Positions 1-5,795 of a DNA stretch of 7,679 nt are shown here, in pieces. A model generated the notes under the pieces. That model made no database searches. It was given only the letters and a program-made list of their open reading frames with translations, and was not told the DNA's origin. The position numbers and the translations under genes were made by a program. Source of the stretch: Acidobacteriota bacterium (lineage in GTDB: Bacteria; Acidobacteriota; Terriglobia; Terriglobales; Acidobacteriaceae); assembly GCA_021819255.1 (NCBI GenBank), contig JAKART010000098.1, positions 1 to 7,679 on the forward strand. Direction: 5' to 3'. The stretch's first letter is position 1. The number at the start of each line of letters is the position of its first letter.

Positions 1-110
1 CTGGTCTGAGCCAGATCGATGCCTCCGATCAGCAGAGCAACTTGCTCCCGGCTCAGTTGCACACGCTTCTCTCCCTCCGCCGGCTCAGGCCAGTGAAGCA
101 GCCCACCTTC
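1..110 (-). pseudogene. IS66-family TnpB (Orf2) C-terminal fragment
   Basis: Reading the minus strand from base 110 to the window edge gives 36 uninterrupted codons. They include HWPEPAEGEKRVQLS followed by ALLIGGIDLAQT. This matches the C-terminal pattern of IS66 accessory proteins TnpB (a WP motif, then a beta-strand, then LLxGIDL), as far as I know the family. The 5' part, which should lie above base 110, is missing because the terminal inverted repeat of the ISKra4-like element begins at 111. The 3' end lies outside the window. The missing half does not appear at the other end of that element (from 1944 on), so this is not a simple insertion. Recognition is from memory of the family and the fragment is short. 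Confidence 0.6.
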
Positions 111-134
111 GGGTGTGCGACGTAAAAGTGAAGC
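111..134 (+). repeat. Left terminal inverted repeat (IRL)
   Basis: GGGTGTGCGACGTAAAAGTG opens the repeat. It pairs with the reverse complement of 1920-1943, differing at positions 6, 12, 21 and 24. Matching stops abruptly outside base 111, which sets the element boundary. Confidence 0.8.
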
Positions 135-160
135 CCGTTGCGGTTTCTCTCTTTTTACCT

Positions 161-193
161 ATTTGCCTAGCGTATCTGATACGCTAGGCAAAT
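161..193 (+). repeat. 33-bp perfect palindrome before the transposase start
   Basis: The arms ATTTGCCTAGCGTATC (161-176) and GATACGCTAGGCAAAT (178-193) are exact reverse complements separated by a single T. The palindrome ends directly before the GGAGAG ribosome-binding site (194-199) of the ATG at 206. In RNA it would form a roughly 15-bp stem with a three-base loop abutting the Shine-Dalgarno. In DNA it could be an operator or a transposase-binding site. Known ISs use such hairpins to block read-through translation from outside promoters; that role here is inference. Confidence 0.9.
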
Positions 194-205
194 GGAGAGT
201 GCCCC

Positions 206-916
206 ATGACCGATTGGCTTGCTGAACTTGAAAACCGCCGCTCTGGACTGATCGAGCAGATCGCGCTGCTCGGCGACTTCCGCCCCGGGTCCATCTCGGC
301 GACCAGAGGCCGTTGCGGCAACCCGAACTGCCATTGCCATGAGTCCGGCGACCCCGGTCATGGCCCGAACCTGAGACTGACGTACAAGGTAGGCGGCAAG
401 ACGGTTACCGAGACCTTTGCCACCGTGGCCGCGCAGCGAAAGGCGGAGCGCGAGATTGCCGGGTTCCAGCGTTATCGAGAGCTGAGCCGTGAGCTGGTCG
501 ATATCAACGAAAAGATCTGCCGCGCCCGGCCCGTGGAAGATACGCTCACGACACAGGAAAAAAACGGTCGCGGCGATCCAAGCCGAGGTCGCGCGCGAAG
601 TAGCCCTGCTGCTGGGCCGCGTCTTCGCCGCGCGAAGGCAGACGGGGCGTATGGATCTGGAGGCAGTGGAAATGGCCTTGCGCGCCGGTATGCATCGGGC
701 CGGAGCCGCGGCTCTCAGCCAACTGTTGCAGTTCCCCGAGCCCGCCCCGGACCAGCGCGCCGTCCCTTACCCCTGCGGCCAACAGGCGCATTACCGGGAA
801 TTACGTTCCAAGTCGGTGCTGACGGCACTGGGCGCCGCGGAAGTATTGCGTCCCTACTACTTATGCCCGCACTGCCATCAAGGCCAGTTTCCCGCCGATG
901 CGGAGCTGGACATTGA
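206..916 (+). CDS. ISKra4 element first frame: DUF6788-type N-terminal protein
   Basis: Begins at ATG 206 with GGAGAG (194-199) six bases upstream. The first ~117 residues form the recognisable part: a helical start, then RPGSISATRGRCGNPNCHC with a CGNxxCxC zinc-ribbon-like cluster, then GHGPNLRLTYKVGGKT and a helical segment ending near an A7 run at 558-564. This matches the small DUF6788 proteins found just upstream of ISKra4-family transposases. Beyond about residue 118 the frame is rich in Arg, Gly and Pro and is simply the out-of-frame reading of the transposase. The authentic product therefore either stops being meaningful there or continues in the second frame by frameshifting. Probable role: the N-terminal, nucleic-acid-binding part of the transposase. 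Confidence 0.7.
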   Translation: MTDWLAELENRRSGLIEQIALLGDFRPGSISATRGRCGNPNCHCHESGDPGHGPNLRLTYKVGGKTVTETFATVAAQRKAEREIAGFQRYRELSRELVDINEKICRARPVEDTLTTQEKNGRGDPSRGRARSSPAAGPRLRRAKADGAYGSGGSGNGLARRYASGRSRGSQPTVAVPRARPGPARRPLPLRPTGALPGITFQVGADGTGRRGSIASLLLMPALPSRPVSRRCGAGH

Positions 917-1919
917 GGATACGGAGTTCTCGCCTGGCGTGCGCCGCATGCAGGCGCTGGTGGGCCAGCAGGCGCCCTTCGATCAGGGGCGGGAACAGAT
1001 GAAGGTCCTCGCCGGCGTGGAAGTGACCGCCAAGTCCGTGGAGCGCGCCGCGGAAGCTATCGGAGAAGACATCGCCCGTTGCCGGCGAGAGGAGATCGAA
1101 AAGGCCATGCAACTCGATCTGCCCGTTCTCGCCGGCAAGCTGATGCCGGTTCTCTATGTGGAAATGGATGGCACCGGAGTGCCGGTGGTGAAGAAAGAAA
1201 CCGTGGGCCGCCAAGGCAAGGCAGACGGCGTGCCGGCCCATACGCGGGAGGTCAAGCTAGGGTGCGTGTTCACCCAAACCAGCTACGACAAGGAAGGCCA
1301 TGCGATTCGCGATCCCGACACGACCACCTGCACCGGAGCCATCGAGACCGCCGAGGAATTTGGCAAACGCATCTACTTCGAAGCGTCCCAACGCGGCTGG
1401 GATCGCGCTGCCAAGAAAGTCGTCCTGGCCGACGGTGCCGAGTGGATCTGGAATCTCGCCGGCCTGCACTTCCCGGGAGCCATCGAGATTGTCGATCTCT
1501 ATCACGCCCGGCAACACCTGTGGGACCTGTCGCGCCGCTTGCACCCCAATGACGCCGTCCAGCAGAAGGCGTGGATGAAGAAACATCAGCGGCTGCTCGA
1601 CAAGGGAAAGATCGAAAGACTTGTTCTCCGTCTCCGCTCCATCGATCCCAGCAGCCCCGGAGCAGCCGAGAAGGTTCGCATGGAGGCGGCCTACTTTGAG
1701 AGAAATGCCGACCGTATGCGCTACCCCAGGTTCCGCCGCCAGCACTTGTTTGTCGGTTTCGGCGTCATCGAAGCAGGATGCAAATCCGTAATCGGTTCCC
1801 GGCTCAAGCAGTCCGGCATGTTCTGGACCGTCCGCGGCGCCAACGCCATCGTTGCCCTCCGCTGCTGCCATCTCAACCGCCAATTCGAGGACTACTGGGA
1901 ATCCCGCCGTGCGGCGTAA
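489..1919 (+). CDS. ISKra4-family transposase, second frame
   Basis: Catalyses movement of the surrounding element. The recognisable protein runs from about 558 (KKTVAAIQAEV) to the stop at 1917-1919. It has a Cys-containing zinc segment (YYLCPHCHQGQF), then the RNase-H-like core with YVEMDGTGVPVV (first Asp), VLADGAEWIWN (second acidic position) and IVDLYHARQHLWDL. The C-terminal block WTVRGANAIVALRC is typical of the DUF6788-linked ISKra4 subgroup. The nominal start at 489 is a GTG inside the first frame. The first ~24 residues from it look like an out-of-frame shadow, so initiation there is unlikely. Expression more likely occurs by frameshifting from the upstream frame at the A7 run, giving a protein of about 570 residues. 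An internal ATG at 651 is a less likely alternative. The catalytic core appears undamaged. Confidence 0.85.
   Translation: MSWSISTKRSAAPGPWKIRSRHRKKTVAAIQAEVAREVALLLGRVFAARRQTGRMDLEAVEMALRAGMHRAGAAALSQLLQFPEPAPDQRAVPYPCGQQAHYRELRSKSVLTALGAAEVLRPYYLCPHCHQGQFPADAELDIEDTEFSPGVRRMQALVGQQAPFDQGREQMKVLAGVEVTAKSVERAAEAIGEDIARCRREEIEKAMQLDLPVLAGKLMPVLYVEMDGTGVPVVKKETVGRQGKADGVPAHTREVKLGCVFTQTSYDKEGHAIRDPDTTTCTGAIETAEEFGKRIYFEASQRGWDRAAKKVVLADGAEWIWNLAGLHFPGAIEIVDLYHARQHLWDLSRRLHPNDAVQQKAWMKKHQRLLDKGKIERLVLRLRSIDPSSPGAAEKVRMEAAYFERNADRMRYPRFRRQHLFVGFGVIEAGCKSVIGSRLKQSGMFWTVRGANAIVALRCCHLNRQFEDYWESRRAA
558..564 (+). other. A7 slippery run joining the two transposase frames
   Basis: Seven consecutive A residues sit where sense shifts from the frame of 206 (GAA AAA AAC) to the frame of the transposase core (AAA AAA ACG). 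The shift needed is +1, equivalent to losing one A, or -2. Transcriptional slippage on the homopolymer or programmed translational frameshifting would both fit. A one-base insertion that inactivated this copy cannot be excluded from one sequence. Confidence 0.6.
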
Positions 1920-1943
1920 CCTCCACTTTTATGTCGCGCACCC
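1920..1943 (-). repeat. Right terminal inverted repeat (IRR)
   Basis: Reverse complement of the left repeat with four mismatches. It begins immediately after the transposase stop codon at 1919, as in compact ISs. Confidence 0.8.
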
Positions 1944-1965
1944 TTCATCTACTCTTTTCTTGACC

Positions 1966-2066
1966 TGATGTGGGCAGCCTGACTACTGTTAAAGCAACCA
2001 GCGTCGCTTCGCTCCGACGTCCTGCCCACATCAACGTAATCCGGTGCCCACATCAACGGAATACGC
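1966..2066. repeat. Terminal-repeat cluster, probably an IS21-like element end
   Basis: A 22-bp unit starting TGCCCACATCAACG occurs twice in tandem (2023-2044 and 2045-2066; 19 of 22 positions match, first 14 identical). An inverted copy of 12 bases, TGATGTGGGCAG, lies at 1966-1977 and pairs with 2022-2033. Between them is a short hairpin (CGTCG 2002-2006 with CGACG 2015-2019). Multiple short repeats of about 20 bp near an end are characteristic of IS21-family elements. No istA or istB sequence is visible, so the family label is inference. Confidence 0.4.
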
Positions 2067-2869
2067 AGTCCTGTGCATTGAAATCCGGAAAAGAACCTTT
2101 CTGGGAAGATATGTGAAGAAAAACACTGAAGTCCGGTGGGCCTTGGATCCTGCAGTGGCAGCAGGCGGATGAGACAAAGTTCTCAGCGGACGGAAAATGG
2201 TGTCCTGGGACGAAATCGACGGAAGTTCGAGTGGGGGTCCAGAGACGCGACCGCATGGCCGCTGAAGTCGGGGGTCTCGGTGGCCAAAGCGGCGGGTGCC
2301 AGCAAGGTGGAGCTTAAGGCCTGCACCGATGGCTCGTTGGGTTCTGCTATCTGCTGGTGCTGGGTTGCATCGTCTTTGGAGCCCTGTTGGGTCCAGAAGG
2401 CAAACTGTCGAACGCGAACGGCGTAAAGGCAGGATCCATCGACACCCATGGGAGGCAGCAGCAAGCGTTCTATCACTGATCCCCAATGGGCAGATCGTCC
2501 ATTCGGGCACTGTGAGCGAGTTGGCTGGATTCAAGTGCCAGGTGCAACGTTGTCGATTTTACTTGACCAGAAACTGGGTGTGGGTTTCGGGAATCACCCG
2601 AGAATATTGCTGCAACTGTGCACGCGAACTTGTGGAAGACAACGCAACGATTCCGCTGGCCTTTGCCGTCAGCGTAACTCGGCCCAGCAAGCAAAGACGG
2701 CTGCGGAACTTCCAGGAAAGATGCATTTCGTAGTTCTGGCCAGCAGGCAAAATCTGGTTCGCCCCGTGCTGTTCGACACCTGCCTCAATCGGATACATGC
2801 GTAATCAACATATTCTTTTTCAAGAACTTACAGACCATCTCTTCTGGCCGTGCAATGTCGATCAAATGA
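2067..2869. other. Gene-poor, probably decayed sequence between IS remnants
   Basis: About 800 bases without a convincing gene. Open frames exist on both strands, but none has a recognisable domain, a clear ribosome-binding site or normal protein composition; they are rich in Arg, Ser, Cys and Trp, as chance frames are. One 54-codon stretch on the plus strand (2318-2476) lacks an ATG and encodes a hydrophobic segment, FCYLLVLGCIVFGALLG, ending at TGA 2477-2479. It could be a scrap of a membrane protein. I read the region as degenerated DNA left by successive insertions and deletions. Confidence 0.4.
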
Positions 2870-3483
2870 CGATGAGATTGGCCGCCAGATGCTGCGCGCA
2901 CAAGCAGGACCCGCTGCTGGTGGCGCAACGGTTGGGCAAGCTGCTGGGGCGCAACAGCCGCGCCGCAGGTCTGTTTCAGGTGCGCATCCAGACCGACGCG
3001 CGCGGCGCGGCCCACCTGGAGTGGAGCAAGCGCGAGGACTGGCGTGATTGGGCGCGTCTGAGCGAGGGTTGCTATCTGCTGCGCAGCAACGTCACCGACT
3101 GGAGCGGCGAGGAACTGTGGCGCGCCTATATCCAGTTGACCGAGGCCGAAGCTGCCTTTCGCATCCACAAAAGCGACCTGACACTCAGGCCGGTCTGGCA
3201 TCATCTTGAGCGTCGCGTGCAAGCCCACATCCTGGTCTGCTTTCTCACCTATGTGCTCTGGAAGACCCTGGGCTGCTGGTGTCGCGACGCTGGCCTCGGC
3301 GACGAACCACGCAAGATCTTCGCCGAACTCGAGCAGATCCGTCTGGTCGAGGTGGTGCTGCCCACCCGCTCCGGCATCACCCTCCGCAAACGCTGCGTCA
3401 GCCACCCCACCGAACACCAGGCTATCCTGCTCCAGCGACTCGGACTCGAACTTCCCACCGCGATCGAATTTGCGGATTTGTAG
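2797..3483 (+). pseudogene. IS1634-family transposase, C-terminal remnant
   Basis: From about 2870 the frame is recognisable as the last third of an IS1634-family (IS4-like DDE) transposase. It shows LLGRNSRAAGLFQV, then LSEGCYLLRSN, then YIQLTEAEAAFRIHKSDL, which carries the conserved Glu of the DDE triad and the following Lys of the IS4 signature, then LRPVWHH and the hydrophobic HILVCFLTYVLWKTL helix. Family members are roughly 500-600 residues. The N-terminal domain and the two catalytic Asp residues are absent, so this copy cannot transpose by itself. The first ~24 residues from ATG 2797 do not look like the family and probably come from flanking sequence read in frame. Confidence 0.8.
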
Positions 3484-3547
3484 TGAAGACTTCGCTATAC
3501 CCGCATTGCAAATAAGGAACTTATCCGCGCAACTGCGGAAGTTGGGC
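2870..3547 (+). mobile_element. 5'-truncated IS1634-type element
   Basis: Includes the transposase remnant and a short non-coding tail (3484-3547). The tail contains GCAACTGCGGAAGTTGGG, which resembles the 3' ends of IS1634 elements as I remember them. The right boundary is placed near 3545-3550 because the minus strand becomes sensible protein-coding sequence just above it. The left boundary is a guess at where family resemblance begins. No left inverted repeat is visible. Confidence 0.55.
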
Positions 3548-3604
3548 TAGTGGCATTCCGAGGCCATACGAGAAGCCTGCGCCGAGAAGTAATCCTGTCT
3601 TCAT
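3545..3604 (-). pseudogene. SIR2-like (Rossmann) gene, N-terminal stub
   Basis: ATG at 3602-3604 lies 30 bases after the Cap15 stop on the same strand and opens with LLLGAGFSYGLGMPLA. GAGxSxxxG followed by MP is the nucleotide-binding start of SIR2-like NAD-hydrolase domains found in many anti-phage systems. After about 18-20 codons the frame enters the end of the IS1634 element, reads seven foreign codons and stops at 3521-3523. The gene has evidently lost almost its whole body to the insertion and later deletion. Only a weak ribosome-binding site (CAGG) precedes it. The motif is short, so another Rossmann-type enzyme is possible. The position suggests it was once the sixth gene of the defence operon. 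Confidence 0.5.
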
Positions 3605-3634
3605 TTGAACCTGCAAGGAGCTGTTGGTGTTCTG

Positions 3635-4291
3635 CTACTCGCTGTGCGCGGCAGATCTGGTAGGGGGATTCTGCGCGTAATATGCCTTGGCCGATTGAAA
3701 GGTCTGGAATTTCCTGGTGCGCTGATCCGTTAGATGGATCTCGCCAGCGCTCTCGCGATCGGTCCAGTAGTGGCCAGAAATGCTCTTTTGCGGCTCGTCG
3801 GAAATCCTTAGCCATACCGCGCCATAATGAATGACACTCCTGTCCCGGACTTCAAAGCGCGGTTCATTCCGGTAGACGCCGCTCACGCAATACAGGCCGT
3901 CGGCAGAGCATACGATCTCGGTGCCGACAAGTTCAGAGCTGGATTCGGCAGTCAGCAGCCGCATGCTGAGAGTGGAGAATGTCTGGCGGATGACCATATA
4001 GCCTTCCACTGGAAGGATGTGCGCTCCAGTTGCCGGGTTCACCCAATTCGACTTGATTTCGACCTTCCAGATCCCGCTGATGACGGGCCGTTTGACGAAC
4101 CAGTCATGCAGGAAAGGCAACTTCCAAAGCCAGAGATCGAAAGCCATCACCGCATAGAGCACCGCGGTGATCACCGTTGAAAGCGGTTTCAGCCACGATG
4201 ACTGGATCGTCTCATGGTTGACATAGAGCACCACGGTCCATGCCAGCACGGCGATGTAGATGATTGCCTTGATGTAACGCTCGGATTTCAT
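3635..4291 (-). CDS. cap15: Cap15-like CBASS effector (2TM plus beta-barrel)
   Basis: Inner-membrane effector that in CBASS binds the cyclic nucleotide made by the neighbouring synthase, oligomerises and disrupts the membrane. What is seen: 218 residues; two hydrophobic helices (about 8-24 and 37-56) separated by a short polar loop; then a beta-rich domain from about residue 69. That domain opens with RPVISGIWKVEI and closes with SISGHYWTDRESAGEIHL. The G-x-W strand near the start and the GxYWTxRxSxGxI block are the features by which I recognise the S-2TMbeta/Cap15 family. The length fits. The gene starts two bases after the synthase stop (TAA, AT, ATG) without a good ribosome-binding site, so translation is probably coupled. 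The family call is firm; ligand identity cannot be read from sequence. Confidence 0.85.
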   Translation of the reverse strand: MKSERYIKAIIYIAVLAWTVVLYVNHETIQSSWLKPLSTVITAVLYAVMAFDLWLWKLPFLHDWFVKRPVISGIWKVEIKSNWVNPATGAHILPVEGYMVIRQTFSTLSMRLLTAESSSELVGTEIVCSADGLYCVSGVYRNEPRFEVRDRSVIHYGAVWLRISDEPQKSISGHYWTDRESAGEIHLTDQRTRKFQTFQSAKAYYAQNPPTRSAAHSE

Positions 4292-4293
4292 AT

Positions 4294-5238
4294 TTATTCA
4301 AATCCAATGTAGTCCCAGGCAGCTTGCAGAAAAGTGCTCACCTGCACGCGGGTCCAAGGCTGGCCGGTCCAAAAGAGGGATTTCAACTCGTTCACTTCAC
4401 CCCATTCTTTACAGTCCGCACCCTTGCGTGTGTTGTTCCACAGGTGAGCAATGGCCCAACGGACATCGGCACAGAGCGTGTCATGACCGTAGCCTTCGTT
4501 GGGGACATTCCACGCCAGGCACTCGATCAGGTAAGAAGGGATGGGTTCGGCAGCGACGTATCCCTCATCAGCCATTTCGTTGCGCAGGCGCTTCAAAATC
4601 CGGGTCACCGCCTTGAAGCGACGGCCGGTTTCATCATTCTTCCGCACGCCGTTGTCATAATTTTGCTGCGGCCAGTTGATGATGCTGACGCCCTTATCCG
4701 AGTGTATTTCCGTCCCCGAGTCATACCAGTGGCTTTGCGGCGTACCATGGAAGCGCCGGTGCTCAAACGCCGGTACTACATCGGCGTCGATACGGTAGGT
4801 ATTGGCGTGTACATCAAATGCCTTGCGTCCACGAGTTACCGAGTCCTTGCCGAAGTAGGATTTGAGGGCGGCTTCCACATCGTTCTTGAATTCGCTGTAG
4901 GAATAGCCTCCAGTTACGTATCCAAGCGCGGCGTCACCGACCCCGTCGCTCATCGAGTAGTCGGTGAACCATGCACCCGTATACATAACACAGATGTCAA
5001 CATCGCTGTCCTGGCGCACGTTGGTACGGTTGGCGTAGGAGCCTTGCGTGAACACCGTGAGGCTTTTCGCATTGAGCTTGGGGTCTGCGGCGATGGCTTT
5101 ACGAACCGCGCGCTCTGCGTTATCGCATTTGGTCGTTTCCGTTGTGCCGGGAGCGGCGCCCCAGCTCCTAAACGTCGCTTCCCATTCACGGTTGGGCATA
5201 GCGCCTCTTTTCATGGTGATTGCATTAGTTGTTGCCAT
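4294..5238 (-). CDS. cdnE: CD-NTase, CBASS cyclic oligonucleotide synthase
   Basis: Sensor and synthase of a type I CBASS system: on phage infection it makes a cyclic di- or trinucleotide second messenger from NTPs. The 314-aa protein has the nucleotidyltransferase signature GSYANRTNVRQDSDVDICV: Gly66-Ser67, then metal-binding Asp79 and Asp81. The third acidic residue is Asp153 in RIDADVVPAFEH. A helical C-terminal domain follows (PSYLIECLAWNVP at about 234-246). All three catalytic acids are present, so the enzyme should be active. The start is chosen from GGAGG at 5244-5248, five bases before ATG 5238; internal Met9 and Met14 lack such a site. The TNVRxxSDVDICV form and the short Cap15 partner suggest clade E, but clade and product need alignment. 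It is tightly coupled to the effector downstream. Confidence 0.9.
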   Translation of the reverse strand: MATTNAITMKRGAMPNREWEATFRSWGAAPGTTETTKCDNAERAVRKAIAADPKLNAKSLTVFTQGSYANRTNVRQDSDVDICVMYTGAWFTDYSMSDGVGDAALGYVTGGYSYSEFKNDVEAALKSYFGKDSVTRGRKAFDVHANTYRIDADVVPAFEHRRFHGTPQSHWYDSGTEIHSDKGVSIINWPQQNYDNGVRKNDETGRRFKAVTRILKRLRNEMADEGYVAAEPIPSYLIECLAWNVPNEGYGHDTLCADVRWAIAHLWNNTRKGADCKEWGEVNELKSLFWTGQPWTRVQVSTFLQAAWDYIGFE

Positions 5239-5272
5239 TAAAGCCTCCCTGTCTCTGGCATACCCCTGCCCT

Positions 5273-5470
5273 TCATCCCTTCTGAATATGGCGGAACTTT
5301 CCGTTCAGGCCTTTGACCTTGATGTCGCCTTCAGGGGCAAGTTCCTTGGCCCGGCCAATTGCTTCTTTTTGCGTATCTTCGATAGCGCTGGAACGCTCGG
5401 CATGAGGTTTCCTGATGTCCCAGCGGCCATCATCCCGCTTCTCGATGATGAGTTCGTCGTGTTTTGCCAT
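5273..5470 (-). CDS. DUF2188-like small protein
   Basis: 65 residues, mostly charged, with no signal peptide or membrane segment. The pattern is a beta-strand (ELIIEKRDDGRWDIRK), then AERSSAIEDTQKEAIGRAKELA as an amphipathic helix, then two short strands around GDIKVKGLNGKF. It fits the DUF2188 family of small proteins (strand-helix-strand with GRW, TQxEAIxRAKELA and GxxG). Function is unknown. GGAGG at 5477-5481 lies six bases before the ATG, so it is well translated. It sits 34 bases before the CD-NTase and 29 bases after the GhoS-like gene, in one transcription unit. It may bind nucleic acid or act as an accessory or anti-toxic partner of the synthase, but nothing in the sequence shows which. 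Confidence 0.7.
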   Translation of the reverse strand: MAKHDELIIEKRDDGRWDIRKPHAERSSAIEDTQKEAIGRAKELAPEGDIKVKGLNGKFRHIQKG

Positions 5471-5499
5471 ATGCTGCCTCCGTGAAATTGGTTTTGTTC

Positions 5500-5781
5500 T
5501 TACTGCTGTTGAAGCCCGATCCAGGCGCGTGTTTGAGCTTCAGTGACAAACGTCGCGTTGGCCTTGCCGGTGGTGTTCGCTGCCGTGCGGGCAATGTCTC
5601 GCACCTGCGCGCTGTTAAGGTTTCCCGAACCGTTGTACTCGGCCCATGGCATCTGATAGGCTTTCCCGTCGTCTGACATAATCAGCCGCGAGAATCCCTG
5701 CCGCTCCATCGCGGCGTGAAGGGTCTGGTAGTCGGTAAGGGCGTCCTGATGCAGTTCCACCCTGACAGTAAAATTTGCCAT
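5500..5781 (-). CDS. GhoS/DUF2622-like small protein
   Basis: 93 residues from ATG 5781 (MANFTVRVEL), chosen because AAGGAG (5788-5793) lies six bases upstream; a longer frame begins inside the previous gene. The pattern is beta (NFTVRVELH), helix (DYQTLHAAMERQGF), beta-hairpin (RLIMSDDGKAYQMP), AEYNGSGNLNSAQV, helix (RDIARTAAN) and a final strand (NATFVTEAQTRAW). This is a ferredoxin-like layout. It resembles the GhoS/DUF2622 family; E. coli GhoS is a Cas2-like endoribonuclease that destroys a toxin mRNA. The similarity to DUF2622 members is recognised from memory and E. coli GhoS itself is distant, so ribonuclease activity is only a hypothesis. Its place 14 bases after the DGQHR-like gene points to joint expression with the CBASS genes. 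Confidence 0.6.
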   Translation of the reverse strand: MANFTVRVELHQDALTDYQTLHAAMERQGFSRLIMSDDGKAYQMPWAEYNGSGNLNSAQVRDIARTAANTTGKANATFVTEAQTRAWIGLQQQ

Positions 5782-5795
5782 GTAGGGCTCCTTCC

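Larger units (their letters stand above)
111..1943 (+). mobile_element. ISKra4-family insertion sequence (complete-looking)
   Basis: The 1833-bp unit is bounded by imperfect terminal inverted repeats (111-134 and 1920-1943; 20 of 24 positions match). It encodes a DUF6788-type small protein and an ISKra4-family transposase in overlapping frames. The outer ends read GGGTG. Flanking bases share only TTC (108-110 and 1944-1946), so no convincing target-site duplication is seen. The left flank is IS66 tnpB and the right flank is unrelated. The element therefore either took part in a later deletion or recombination, or moved without a duplication. Confidence 0.82.

Noticed and set aside
108..1946. 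TTC flanking both ends of the ISKra4 element as a target-site duplication
   Set aside because: Three bases match easily by chance and the flanks belong to unrelated sequences.
2318..2479. Open stretch encoding a hydrophobic helix (FCYLLVLGCIVFGALLG)
   Set aside because: No ATG or ribosome-binding site and an upstream stop; too short to call a gene, mentioned only as a possible scrap.
2031..2534. 167-aa minus-strand open frame in the gene-poor region, considered as the lost body of the SIR2-like gene
   Set aside because: Composition is Arg/Ser/Pro-rich, no SIR2 or other motif is visible, and there is no ribosome-binding site.
2785..3417. 210-aa minus-strand open frame opposite the IS1634 remnant
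   Set aside because: It is antisense to recognisable transposase sequence and is rich in Ala and Gln as such shadows are.
4324..5241. 305-aa plus-strand open frame opposite the CD-NTase
   Set aside because: It lies fully antisense to a gene with clear catalytic motifs and has no recognisable domain or ribosome-binding site; it is a shadow of codon use.
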